A stretch of DNA of 62,030 bases. Origin: Priapulus caudatus. Its lineage: Eukaryota > Priapulida > Priapulimorpha > Priapulimorphida > Priapulidae. Position numbers and translations under genes: made by a program. Below are positions 42,901 through 56,800 of the stretch, one piece after another. The notes under the pieces are model-generated. The model was not told the origin of the DNA. It saw nothing but the letters and a program-made list of their open reading frames with translations, and did not search any database. Location of the stretch: positions 645,619 to 707,648 of the forward strand of contig NW_014577106.1 in the NCBI RefSeq assembly GCF_000485595.1. The letters are read 5' to 3'. Positions within the stretch are counted from its first letter, which is position 1; each line of letters starts with the position of its first letter.

Positions 42901-44357
42901 TATGGCATCACCAAGCTTTCATGGGAACCAAAAATATTACACATATCTTAAAAATCACACTAACTAATATCAATGGTGGGATTTAGAGCCATTTTCAGGC
43001 TGTAAAGGTCATGTATATACTATAGAATGACTCACCGAATTTGCCTAAATTGGGGAACGTGGCATGGTGCATAAAATACAAAGATTTGGGTAAATTGCAC
43101 ATACACACCCCTTCATGCTTTTTTTAAACAATTTTGCACAATGCTACACACTAGTTAGCATAGAAACTTTTTAATTATACTTATTATATTTAAACATGAC
43201 ATTTTAAAGCAAGTTATCTGAAAGAATGTGTACTAGGTTGGCAGCAATTGCCATTCTTTTACATATGGTTTTAATCACATTCATGTAAATCTATGACTAT
43301 TCAGTACAACATCGGGAAGTTAATTTTATTGTAAGTCAGCTTGACATGGCTAAAATCTTTCAGCTTGTCGGCATACAAACATGCTGATTTTTATACTAAT
43401 CAGCACTAACGATGAAGACTGACCTACGTAGAGGCTAATCATACACCTTCATAAGCGGTCAAGGAAATAAGTCGGAAAACCCAGCTAACCCCGATTTCAA
43501 ACTATATAATCAATAATAAAATTCATAAAATTTAAGCCAGTACTGCTCAAAAATTACCAGTGCCGATCTGGGGGATAGGCTTCTATATCCAAAACTCATC
43601 AATGATCCATAATTTACAATCCAGCTGTCAGAAGATAAAAGAAGCATAAAAATAAGGCTAGTTTGTTGTGCAGTTGGCACATATGTGCATGGCCGGATAA
43701 ATGACTAAATGATACAATTGCGTGACTATCTCTGTTTTGCAAGCCGAATCATTTTTCCTACCCACAGAATCGAAAGTTGTTGCCAACAAGTTTGCAAAAT
43801 TAGCATTTTTAAAGGTTTGCATCCTAGCCACTTAATAATGAACAGGTTAAACTTCACTGCTTTGCCATGTTAAAAAACTAATTCAATTGAAATCGATTAA
43901 AAGTATACTGAAATAAAATCACAAAGCAATAACAGTAAGATCTTTAAGATTACATACAAAACAGGGATAAATGTGGCCGACTATGTCGCTATGATCATAT
44001 ATATTGTATATATTCTGTAAAGACCACTAAGAAATGCTAAAGCAAACAAACAGATCTCAATCTTTATGCATATCATTTACCAGTGTAACATGTCAGGGAG
44101 AGAAGGGTAGTGTTTCACAGCTTTTTATAGTATAACTATAAGTGATACCTCTACATCTGCTATCTGCTAGCTTATTAATATCAGCATCACTTGATACAAA
44201 CATTATGAATTACCCTGATACATGCACATGGTATAAACTCGGCAGCATGAAACTCCACCAACCTCAAAGACAAAACATTGAGGCACTGATACGCTATTCT
44301 CATGACAATTCTAACAAACACCTACCACGCTTCCCGATCTCCCTGCATCTGCTACTC

Positions 44358-44810
44358 CTATGAGCTTTCCGGATTGGTGACTACAGCTGCCGGTAGCTCC
44401 GCCGAATGGCCTCTGGCAGTTTCCCCGCCTTTCTGTCGACCCTCACCGCTGGCTTCATCGCTCGCCTCTTCGGCAATGCTCGAAATGGCTTCTTTTGGCT
44501 TCACGTCCACCTTATCATTCGGAGGCTGTTCAAACATGGACGGAAGCTGCACCGGACACTCTGACTTTGGCCTGTCGGCAGGCAGCGTTGGTGCGGGCTG
44601 TGGATCTGGCATGGAGGGCGATGTCGGCAGGTTCTTCGGAGGAGAAGTGTCGGAGCGCCGCCTGGCAGCAATTTTCCCACGACTGTCCTTCCGCGGAGGC
44701 CTAGAGCTGAAACTGCCAGCACCTGCATCAGACCTGGCCGGGGTGTCATCCTCTTGGCTGGAGTGCCTCTTCTTCTGATCATCTGCTTCCAACTTTTCCA
44801 GTATGTACGG
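44358..44810 (-). CDS. LARP1: LARP1 terminal coding exon
   Basis: 151 codons to a TAG stop, starting [20 protein letters not shown] after CCACAG. Pro/Ser/Glu-rich and probably disordered. Human has a shorter Ser/Gly/Pro tail. Overlapping antisense ORFs (44302-44778) are shadows of this exon. Confidence 0.85.
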   Translation of the reverse strand, partial: PYILEKLEADDQKKRHSSQEDDTPARSDAGAGSFSSRPPRKDSRGKIAARRRSDTSPPKNLPTSPSMPDPQPAPTLPADRPKSECPVQLPSMFEQPPNDKVDVKPKEAISSIAEEASDEASGEGRQKGGETARGHSAELPAAVVTNPESS

Positions 44811-47800
44811 CTGTGGCGGTGTGGATAGAAAGAACAATATCATACACTAACGGGTGCTAAGAGAAAATCGACATATTCAAATGTAAAACATATATAGCCA
44901 TTATAATTGTGATGGCATAATACATTTTAGATAATAACGTTAGTGACTGACGATGGTTATACAACTGCTATAAACCAGGGGCGCATTCTCAGAAACAAAA
45001 TTAATGTTAACATTAGTCTTGACATTAACTTTTTCTCAAAGACTGTTGACAGAAACACTCACTGTAAAGTTACGAGTATCTCAGTCAATAGAATTCGGTC
45101 TACAAGCAATAGTTAATGTTAAGACTCTGGTCTTATTTGATTCTGACAACAAGTTTTGGCGGGTATTCTTCGTTCAAAGTTACAAGGCAACTCACATCCA
45201 TTCTGAAGTCTTCTAGCCTTTTAAAGTGGGATAACCGTTCTTGTAACCTGCTGTTGATCTTCAGTCGTTTGCTACCCTTGTAATACTTGAGGAATGCCCA
45301 GAACTTTTCCAGGCCATACAAGTGACCTGTAATGCAGCAAAATAAGGAATAAGAAGATGCCATAAGTACATTATGAATATTGTATGTTTATAATCTGCTT
45401 ACTCCATATATTATGACTGCCACACAGTGAATAACATACCGTTGTCAGAATCATGCAGGGTCTCGTCTTCAAAATCTTTAAATAAATCTGCCCTGAACTT
45501 GCGCTCAAGACCATAGCTGTAGTATCGAAATAAGCACTCCAGTCCATACCTACAATCATGCATTGTAAAATTTAAAATGATCAATGCCAAGATGTTATTG
45601 CACGGCAGTAAATGAATTCTGGCACGTTTTGCCAGTAATGTTGGAAAACTTGTACTGCATGTCAACATCAACGTAAGGTAGGTCAGGTATAAGTATCTGA
45701 ATGGCATTACGCGTGTTTTGCCATCATTCATAAAAAAAGTAGTATATAAAAATAGTAATCATGGAAAAATGACTGTAGTACAGAGATTTGATCTCTAGGG
45801 GGGTTTGTAGGCTGCTGAGCTGGTAAACTTGACAATTACAGGGGTCGAAATAAGCCATAGTCCTATGGTCCGGGGCCATCAAATAATCAGGAGGACCATC
45901 AGATTTTCAAAGTCAATGGTCCGACAGATCATTGAATATTTTGGTCCCATTTTACGGTAATTTTATTTGAAGTTTCCACGTTCCAATATACTATTAAAGT
46001 GAATAAACAATTACTGTATCGTTTGATACATTCATTGTTACACAGCGAACGTGTTTGGCACTCGCCCACTCGCCAATGTCGAGTGAAAAAAATATCGGTC
46101 GAGTAAGAGCTAAAGCTGACTCGCCCATGTTGGCGAGTAAAAATAATTGTCTAAAACTTTAATCAAATGTTGGTTCCTTACGTTATATATCCAAACATTG
46201 ATGAAAAACAGTTCTAGCGATTGTGAAGTGCGGCTATCCCACGGCATCCTCACTTTATATTATCAAAGGTCGCCGACAGCCAGCGCAGCGTGGCTGTGTA
46301 TACGTGCCTGGGGCAGCAAATCGATTGATGTACGGGGGAGGGCAGGATTGTTTAAAAGTCGCGTGGGGCATGTTCATTATAGGGAGTGGGCACCGCTGGG
46401 ATCAGAGGACAACAGCAAAATTCTTTCCTGGAATTGAGGGAAAAGCTGCAATCGGGAATGACACACAATGAGCATGCCAGCACGTAAAAATAAACGTTGT
46501 GTGAATTTCATTATTTCCTGCATTCTGTGACCCAAAATGATAATAAGTTCACACTGATATTTGCTGCTAAATACATGTAGTTATTTTTAATAATGTTATA
46601 GCAATGTAACACTGAAACAAAACACTTGAAATATTATAAAAATGATTTTTTTTCGATTGTAATAAAAATCGTAGTTGTATGCAAACTGGTCGTAGTAGTC
46701 AAAATGCAAACGAAATTCGTATAAAATACGAATAAATCGTAGTGGTTGGCATCTCTGTCTATCTTATATAACTAGAAAGGGCAGTTATCGCCAACTACAT
46801 GTATCCCCCGTGTTCTCCCCAAGATGTGTAAGTATACGAAGTTTGGTCGCGCTAGGTAAATTAGGGGCCGAGTTATAGAGCAGAAGGGAAATATAATGAA
46901 GGTCAGGGTCAAGGTCAATGTCAAATAAAGGTTGCAGTGACCTGATTTCGGTACGTGACACACCTTCTCCCCAATATGTGCAAGTATACCAAGTTTGGTC
47001 GTGCTAGGTCAATTCGGGGCAGAGTTATAGAGCGGAAGGGAAATATGATCAAGGTCAAGGTAAAGGTCAAATAAAGGTTTCAGTGACCTGGTTTTGGTAT
47101 ACTGCCCACATTCTCCCCAAGATGTGTAAGTAGACCAAGTTTGGTCACGCTAGGTCAATTAGGGGCCGAGTTATAGAGCGGAAGAGAAATATGATCAAGG
47201 TCAAGGTAAAGGTCAAATAAAGGTCGCCGTGACCTGGTTTTGGTACGCTGCCCACCTTCTCCCCAAGCTGTGTAAGTAGACGAAGTTTGGTCACGCTAGG
47301 TCAATTAGGGGTCGAGTTATAGAGCGGAAGGGAAAATCTCTGCGGCGGACCGAACGGTGGCGGCGGCGGCTGTACAGACATGAAAGCATAGTATCCCCGA
47401 TACAATTATATATATCTACCTATCTATCTATCTATTTATATAATATAGATCTCTATATTATACACTCCTGGTAATATCATATGCACTGAACCAAAAAAAG
47501 ACCTTAATGGCTCATAGATTGCAAGTAAATTTTGTACAGATCTGAAAATAATTAAGCGTCGAGGCCTGTGTTAATTCAGTTGGCAGATAGATTAACTTAT
47601 TATCCACATTACTTTGTCTTAGCATTGTACTTGCAACTTGGCAGAGACTGAGCAGTTCAACCCTCAGCAATTTGAAGTTTATTATGTTTCTCTTTTTTTA
47701 ACTAAGTATTTTAGACTTTGGTGTCCCCAAAGATTAAAATACTCAACCCAAACGTGATATTTTTGTGATGAAGATTGTTTAATAATGCTGCCTCAGAATG

Positions 47801-50800
47801 CAGGAAATTGCATCTAAAGGTGTAATTTCCAAAAAAAAATTCCGCTAATCAGGGACCCCTTCCCGAACCCACCCCCATAGTCAATTTTTCCACTATTGTT
47901 TGACAAGCATTTTTGTTTTAAAATTTGGGCGAGTTAACTTATTGACTCACTCGCCCAGTTTGGCAAAAGGTTTCTATTTTAAAGCTCTAACACTGATTGT
48001 AGGTGAATAATTAAACCATTTTATCACCATGTACAATCTCTTTCTTAAGCTTGCACACCGCATTACTTTTAGAGAACAATTTGAAATTTAGGAGGACTAT
48101 CTAAAATTTAGGAGGACATCTAAATTTCAAACTAGATGGTCCTGTGGACCATCTCTTTTTTTCTCTTTATTTCTACCCCTGCAATTATGCCAATATGGAA
48201 TTAGACCTATGCAATTAGGAACCAGCATACATATTTATAGCATTTGCCTATGAATTAAAAGACACCAGATTGTATAACGACCAATCCTGAAAAACAATTG
48301 GAAAATTTATATTAGTCAATTACCAATTCAAAACTTGTAAAATTCAATAAAAGTAAATACCTGTAACCTGCAGCTGCATCTTCATTCGCAGCCTTCTTGA
48401 ACTCAAGATACATTTTTCGATTGAAGTTGTCACGTATAAAAAATGACCAGAACCTGAAGAGAGTATTCATCTCCTGTGACTGTCCCACGCCCATCTTGAT
48501 GCGGTCTGAAAACCAACAGAATCATTAGCAGCAGCTTTTGACAGTTGTATACCAACCACTGTAAAGTAACCCTAACGAAGGTACGTACGTCTTCTTCAAC
48601 GATTGCAAGGCACTGAAGGTACCTAACCCACCAGGACTTTGTATAAAATATTGTTTCACGTACATTGTTTACTACTGGAGAAGTGAAACTGTCTGCGAAC
48701 CTTTTAGACACTTGTGATGGTATTTGTGATAGACATGCTGAACGAATCCGTTCTCTTTCAGGAGGGCGTGAGAAGGATGCTGGAAGGTGGGCAGTGAGGA
48801 GGGAGTGCTTCCTGCACTGCTGGTTCCTGCACCAAAGCTGCTACCCAACATGATAGATCCATCGGCTGTACCGGTACTACTGTAAATGAGAAATGGAAAA
48901 AAGACACCTCAGTCAGATCATATCTGCAAATTGGCAACTCATTCATAAATGCAAGTTAAATCATATAACCAAAGCAAAAACGCTGGAAAAATGCATTACA
49001 TTCTAACTTAAACCGGATTAATTACAAAAGAGAGCGATTGTTTGCCCCAAAAGTCAAGACCTGCGGTATAATATCCATTTTTGCGCATTTTTAAACTCAT
49101 TGCATGCCGACTATCTGTAACACCCCCTGTTGATTACTCGTGTAGACATTGTGTTCCTTTTGTGGTGTACACATGCCAAATTTTCTTGGGAAATTTTTTT
49201 TCGCAGAATTTTCAAGGAGTCACATGGACTGCACATGGAGGGGACCGAGAGTTCACCAGGGGGTATATGAAATTGAGGGTGAACCGTGCCTTTACAAAGA
49301 GAACAAGTTAGTGAAAGGAGAGGAAACAACACATGCCTCTGTGAAGTAGTTCGTGAGCGTATCGGCCTATGCTCCTTCACGTCCATGATCCAGCCTACAT
49401 GGTGCTCCACTGGTGGATTGTGGCCGTGTTTCGTCTTGCGCTTTCTTGGAGTCTGTGAAGATACAAAAACAAAACGCTGCATCAATTCTCCTTATCCACG
49501 CCACCTCTTCATAAGCAGAGTAAGTAAAGCATTAGCACAACATTGGTGATCATGTAAGAATGCACCCAACCACACGAGCTATATGTGCAAGACAAACACT
49601 TCAACTCTCACTACAACCATATATCAGTCTGTATATAGGAATTTAATGATGAATATACTCAGATACTCATCAAGCTTTACCTTCTCATCTGGTGGCCTGC
49701 CATCCTTTACAACAGGGTAGAAGCGAGGTTCTGCCCTTGGCACAGCCTTGTTCCTTCCTCTGGCCCTTAACCCCACTCCCCGTAAGTTATGTTGGTGGTG
49801 GGGTATCCTAGGGATTTCTGTTGGCAAGGAATGGCAGACACTTGTCCCTGCCGGACCTACAAAATACATGTATATGTGTAAAGTAATTAAATAAATATAC
49901 CTATTTGTCAATAACCCATCTGCCACTATGACCAGTAGACAAGGAGGACCACGGGTGGGAAAAATGTTTTTAACGGATAAACAAGTGCCACCAAAGTAAC
50001 AGAGCCAATCTAACAAGCTCCGTTAAACTGCTCATCATCACTTGTGTGTGAAAGGACTGGAAAACAGTCCATGTCATAGTAGATTCACTGGGAGCTGGGA
50101 GGACCATGAGCAAGAGACTAGGTAATGCATGACAAAAAATATAGGGCCACCAAAACTTTGCAAAGCCATGATTGACATTGAGTAAGGAAGGTAGCTTTTT
50201 ACTTCACACGTACATGCGACACACGCACTGGTTATTCCTATCCGCACACAATGTGCATGCCTACATTTACAGTGCATGTCACACTCACGGTGTGGTGTGG
50301 TTGATGTTAAGGGGACTGGGAGAGAGGAAAATGAAAGTAAAACCCTTCTCGCATACTTCACCGAGCTTCCTATAACTTACGACACATAATTGGTGGCATA
50401 GAGTAACTAGCAAATAGCAATTAACTTATTAACTAAACCCATGCTGCAAATTGTTATATCCACGTATAAGCCAGTATGTACGAAATCGTTACAGGAATAT
50501 AGCCGGTATTTACCTGATAGAGAAGCAGGTATGTTAATTGATGGCTGAGGTAAGGGGAAGAAAGGCGGCACCTCTTGTTCCATCATAGACATGCCTTGCT
50601 CAGGGTTTAGCTGTCCAAACGCTTCTTGCGTAATAACCCCAACTTTCTTATATTGCTGAGAAAAACAAACAACCAATGATCAGTCTGCTATTGCCGCATC
50701 TCGATGTAATTTCTAGCTGTACAACGACCGCTAGTAATCCTGTTAACCGAGGCTTCGTCTACGCCTCATCGCTTTGCGGTCTACGTCGTAGCCACTCACG

Positions 50801-53800
50801 TTGTGCATCATTCTCATCTCTCGCGTCTTGTGCAGGTCCTCCTCGTAGTAGTAGAGGCCGTCGTTGATGACCATCGCCAGCTCGGAGCTGAGCTTTGCGC
50901 GCGGCGTGAAGTCACCGGTGCGGTCGCCGCCCGGGTGCTTCTTGTTGACCGGCGGCGTCTGCGTGACGATGATGATCTTGTTGATCTCACGGTCCGGAAA
51001 CTCCTCGTCAGAATCCTCCGACCTGCGACGAAACCAGAGAGCACACGCACGTCAGCTGATAGTATTCATTACAAGGCAAGGGGCAAAATTAACTAAAATA
51101 ATCAACTAGCCAGCAGGGATAGTGAAGAAAATAATCTGCTCGATGCCTTATGATAATCTACCAGCCCTGACTCAATTCCAACATTACCACAATTAATATA
51201 CAAGTACTGTGCACCAGGCAGCCATTGATATACAACAGCTATCTTCTTGCAAAATAAAATTACTCAATTTGACTCAAGACTACTCAAACATATCAACACG
51301 CAGATCGGCACAAATTATCACCAGCCCGACTGACTGGCTAGTGCTGACAATAACCAGTCCTTATGCAGATCCAACAGCCTCAGGCTATCAGGTTTACACG
51401 AGGTGTTACTATGTTAGTATCTAATACATATTTGTGAATGTATGTCTGTTTGTTTGTCTGTTCTCAATGCAAATCAATATGGAGCACTCTAGAAATGTCC
51501 AAGGACGTTCAGTAGGGGTAACTTTTGATGCTGAATGTCATGGGCACACTGGATTTGACCTCCGAGGTCATTGGAGGTTGCAGGAGAAAAAAAACGAAAA
51601 AAACGTTAAATGAATGGGCCCCTGCAGCAGCATTAAATAAACGGGTACCTGCAACAACATTGTCCAAACAAGATTCAGCTTGCACTGACTTGAGAGAGAG
51701 GATAGATAGATATATTTTTTGGGGTATTTTTCTTTCAACCAAGTGGTCACCAACTGAGTGCTTTATTTCCCAGGCAACGCCGGGTATCCTGCTAGTATAT
51801 TATATACATACTATGTATAGTGTCACTATGAGAGCGCTGCACCTGCTATTGCGAATTAATCTATAGGGAATTGTACGCGGGATAACGTTGCCACGTAACG
51901 CACCACTCATCGTTAAATTTCGTTCGCTGGCCAATTGCCTGAAGCTCCTCATCAAACTTAAAATTGAGCTCTTCCTGGGAAGTGAACGGCTCCCCTCTTA
52001 GCTGGGGCGACTTTTCCTAAAATGAATAAACACAACATGTTTCCATTATCACCAGCTGTAACATATTCCAAACAACTATTTAAAAGATACGTGGCCATAA
52101 CATACTATGAATATCAACTAAATTAAAACCGCACTATGCGCATCCAAACGCCAATTTCTCCAGTACTAGACTAGCAAATACTTCGTGTCATGCATAATCA
52201 CACTACCTTATGGCAAAATAATCTCTAGTTCCTCCCATTTCAGTGCGCATTTGCTTAAAACCCACAAGAAAGAGGTGCGAAATCTGGTAATCTGGCGCCA
52301 ACGCTAAAATTGTTTGCCAAACAATTTCGCCAAGAATCGGTTAGGTGACGTCACATGTTTTTATCTTTGCTACACCCGTACCGCTGTACCGCAGCACCGC
52401 TCCACGGTTGCTTGGCAGAGCAATGCGAAAGTGTCAACAACATCGGAGAATTTGAACAACATTGGAGGTATTTTCAAATGCCTTTTATAAGACAACGAAC
52501 AGTGAAATGGGAGGAACTAGAGTTTATTTTGTCACAAGGTAGTGTGATTATGCATGACACGAAGTATTTGCTAGTCTAGTACTGAAGAAATTAGCATTTG
52601 AATGCGCATAGTGCGGCTTTAAAGAAACTTACAAGAAACTGCATAAGATAAATATGCAGGACCCGGTTCCACAGTCGTGGATTAACTCTTAACTCTGAGT
52701 TAAATTCCTTAACTCAGAGTTAAGAGTTAAAAGTTAACTCAGAGTTAAATTCCGTTTCACAGTTGTGGATTAACTTTAACTCTGAGTTAAAGTGTGTACC
52801 GCGAGTTTTTTTGGCTCAGAAAAACGAAATATAGCAGAATATAGTCTCACCTGACAGTGGAAATATCACTGATTATACCAACATTCAAAACACCAAGATT
52901 TTATGCAGTTATAGCATAGAAAAATTGATTTGACCACATCATACCAGCAATACATTTTTCCGAGTAGTGACTCTCAAAAATTACAAATGGCGTCTCAAAC
53001 AAGCGAACATAATTAAAACAAAAGGGCGTGCAATTCTGTTTAATAAATATTATTGAGTTTTTATGTCAATAATTCAGAGCACTTTCCGTCATTGTCATTC
53101 CCCTTGTTACTATCTGACTGGCAATCCACAAGCTTCTCTAATAACAGACTTTACGTGGCATTAGTACTACACTGCTGTTTACGCTAGTATGAGCGGCTGT
53201 GTTTACACTCCGACCTGATTTCTACGGTGCGTGGTATGCATTGCTGCACCGTGATAGATGTCTCGCGCTACCACGAGAAAATTCGAGAGATGGCAACGGT
53301 AAACAGAAACAGAACACAATATTGTAATCGTGCATGATTTCATTGGATTTGGTGAATACGAAGGTTCTAAGACATTTTATCGTTACTCTAGGCAATTGCT
53401 GTTACTCAAGCAATAACGGTAGGTATCATGAAAGTGGGGAAAACACTAGAAAATTCTCGCGGTACACACTTTAAATATGCCTAACTCGGAGTTAAAATTT
53501 AACTCTGGTTCGAACCTGGATTAACTCTTAACTCAGGGTTAAAAATCAAGTTACATTCGATCTATGATTCAATTTAGTTATAGATAGTCTTCGGTATAAT
53601 CCTTTAGACTAGTTTCTACAAGGTTAGTTTAGCTCTAGGGTACTAGTACTAGAGGTAATTAGTTTATCTAGTACTGCCCCGTGTCCGATCCCCCGCTGCC
53701 GCTGGAACATAGGTGTTTGTTTAAGTTTGGTGCACATTGGTCGGCCATTGATGGCGTACCAACGCTGATCCAGGCATCATCCGTACTTCTACCATGTTCG

Positions 53801-56800
53801 TGCGTCAATCATGCGTCTATCGTCTATGCGTCTATCATGCGTCTATCATGCGTCTATCATGCGTCTAGCATGCGTCAATCATGCGTCTATCGTCTATGCG
53901 TCTATCATGCGTCTATCGTGTTCATCTGTTCCAACTACGTGGAATTATGGGATACTAACTCTGAGTTAAAACATTTAACTCCGAGTTACTTAACTCAGGA
54001 TTTTATCCATGTTTATGAAACCCAAATTTAACTCGGAGTTTACTAACTCAGAGTGAGTAAGTTTAACTCAGAGTTAGTCTTAACTCAGGGTTAAAGTTAA
54101 TCCACGACTGTGGAACCGGGTCCAGGATGTCAGTGCATTTTTTGACAATATAAACATGTTGAGAAACCCCATTATTTATAGAGATAACCCTATTGCATAA
54201 TATTTTTAATCAGACAAAAACAATGTCAGCAATTATTTTCACCTTGTCTCTTATCTTGCTCCTCTCTTTCTTTGGTCTACGCTTGACCTGGGTCCAATTG
54301 AATGGCTCTCGCTCTGGCAAGCTCTGGGACAAACCAGGCACATTTGGCATAGTTACACTACGCAGCTCCAATCTGTCAGAACAAAAAAGCAGCTTTATTA
54401 GTTACTGCAGTGACACACACAAAACTGCTAAAAACTTGAACAAAACAAGAGCCGCAGAGCGTCTGGGCTCATCTGAGGTCTGTTGCTACGGTTATAAACG
54501 TAACATTTAAGTTGTGCGTAGTGACACGTTTGTTAGGCGCAGATATGCAGATACGCAGTTGCGTACACATCATTTCAGCAACCTTCTGCATTCTGCATAC
54601 CTCCCAAATCCCATTGGTTGATACAAATCGCGTGCCTGAAACTCCTGTTTATGGTGCATTGTGACCCTAACCCTAACCCTATTAAAAAAAACAAATTTAA
54701 TTGTAAAAATTATTTGTTGTTATGAAATTGTTGTAAATAAATCATGTCAATATTTGCGTTAATTGGGGAAAAACAGTTAAATGGATAAAGATAAAAAAAT
54801 ACAGAAAACAAAAAATCTGATGGGATTCGATCCAAGGACCTTTGAGCCGTAATCCTGTGCTGTAGCCGTTGGGCTATCAAGGCTTATTGGCTTTCTAGAT
54901 TATGGATGTGCCATGAATATGAGAACACTGTGACATCATTGAGGCAGTTCAGGAATTCATGTTTAACCCTCCTCTTGAGGGTCAAAAGGTTATCAGACAC
55001 TTACTCTTCGCACGCCAGTGGAAAGCACATTTCATGGTCCTTTCAATAAAGTGATAAAAATGAGGTAGGTCAGTGCTGAAACAAAAAAGTTTTCCACTCT
55101 GTCCGTTAGGCCACGTCCTCAGAAAATGTCTGATATCTGACCTTTCCCCCCTGCCCTTTGACCTGTGACCTCCAATTTCGCACTGGTGATGGGTTTCCTG
55201 CCCATCACACTATACACCAAATATTAAGAGCATAGGTCGAGCCGTTCAGATTTGTGCCGCAATTCCGTATTTCCTTCTATACCTTAAGTTAAAATATTCC
55301 CCCTCCATTTACACATCTTGACCTTTGACCCTTGACCCCCCAAATTGATTATCCCAAGTCCTTTTCACGACCCCCCCCCCCACGTCCCAAATATCGTGAC
55401 CGTACGTCGAGCGGTTAAGATTTGTGCCCAACTGTTGACGCACTGACGGACGGACGGACAATCATGCGATTCTACAAGCTGCATCTGACTTCGTCAGATG
55501 AGCTAAAAATTGTACAGCACATGATAATTTCCCCCCTGAATTTTACTCACGTTTTCAGCCTGTCGGTATCAGATTTCTCCAGAGATTTGCTATAGTTATT
55601 ATCATATCCTGGTTCTGAGCCTGTAGGAATAAAAATAAACTTATAATGGTGTCGACTATTAGGTAAATGTATCTAAATTCATAATAAACAAATCAGACAT
55701 TCTCCATTCATGAATACTAAATTACTTTATCATCTCAAGGCTTATATATTATAGAAAATTATAGTATTAGGTATATATAATCACCCGTGTCTCCTTCAGG
55801 TACAGTATACGGTTTTCCTGGCACAAACTCTGGTACATTAGGATGAAGTTCTGTTGTGTGGTGGACTGGTGGACCAGCTATCGGCCACCTGCAGGGATTT
55901 TCCTTTGACCTAACTTTAGTTGCATCTGTATTGACTTCAACCTCAGTGCTGTCTTTCAAAGCCTGCAAAGGTATTTTGGACACTAAAAGTTGTCTTTATT
56001 CACAGACTCTCCTAACGTTTATTTGATATTAATTTTAAGCAAAGGAGCATTGCCTTCAGCTGAATATTTGAGGTGTATTATATAACCAGGAAATGCAACC
56101 TGTTGTGCCAGGGCCATCTATTTCTTACTTAGGGTTCCAATTGGTTTCTTCACTGAAATGATTAGCTATGAGGTCGGACATGAAACTATTTGACCCATCA
56201 CATATGACCCCTTAATACTGACATCTATGAGACAGTATCTGGCTTTATAGCGATATAACTCTAATATATTCAAGATTTCTCATCAGGTGTAATGGGCAGC
56301 TATGGTAAAGGCTGATAATTTACTGCATGATGAAAACACATATTTTATATAGCCGCACATTGATGTAGATTGCCTTATATTACCATATTACCATATTACC
56401 ATTAAATTACCAATGGCACATTAGACGCCAAGTACCAAAGAATATTGCACATTAATTATAATAATTATATGCAATATTAATATATTGTATATAGGTTTAT
56501 ATATCAGGAGTAGATAATAGGGAGGAGTGTGACATCAATAAACAAGGGAAATTCGTCATTTACTAGCCTTATGTATAATACCTACGATTTACTACACGTA
56601 ACTCATCCAACTTGAGCTCAAATCGGACACAGTACATTCGCCCATCATCGTACGAAATCGTTTCCTCGTAGACACCCGCAATCCGTAGATACAGCCTAAA
56701 ACGTACGACACGATTCTCCATTCTCTGGCCATCAATCCAACCCATTGCGCGCCTATAATTCAAACAAAAGGCAGCTACCTAACGCGCTATTGCTAACTGA

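Larger units (their letters stand above)
38290..44357. other. Region between UQCRQ and LARP1 3' end
   Basis: Apart from the possible exon at 38798-38952 and the repeat element at 39121-39961, I see no gene. 40000-44357 is AT-rich with scattered short ORFs lacking conserved motifs; its right end must contain the LARP1 3' UTR. Confidence 0.5.

Noticed and set aside
44302-44778. 158-codon plus-strand ORF
   Set aside because: Antisense shadow of the GC-richer LARP1 terminal exon, which has homology-supported context.
53806-53925. Regular short repeats resembling a CRISPR-like array
   Set aside because: Units of 11-12 bases are contiguous with no unique spacers, in an animal intron; an ordinary minisatellite.
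54817-54883. Functional tRNA gene
   Set aside because: Acceptor stem and anticodon arm do not pair properly; kept only as a tRNA-like relic.
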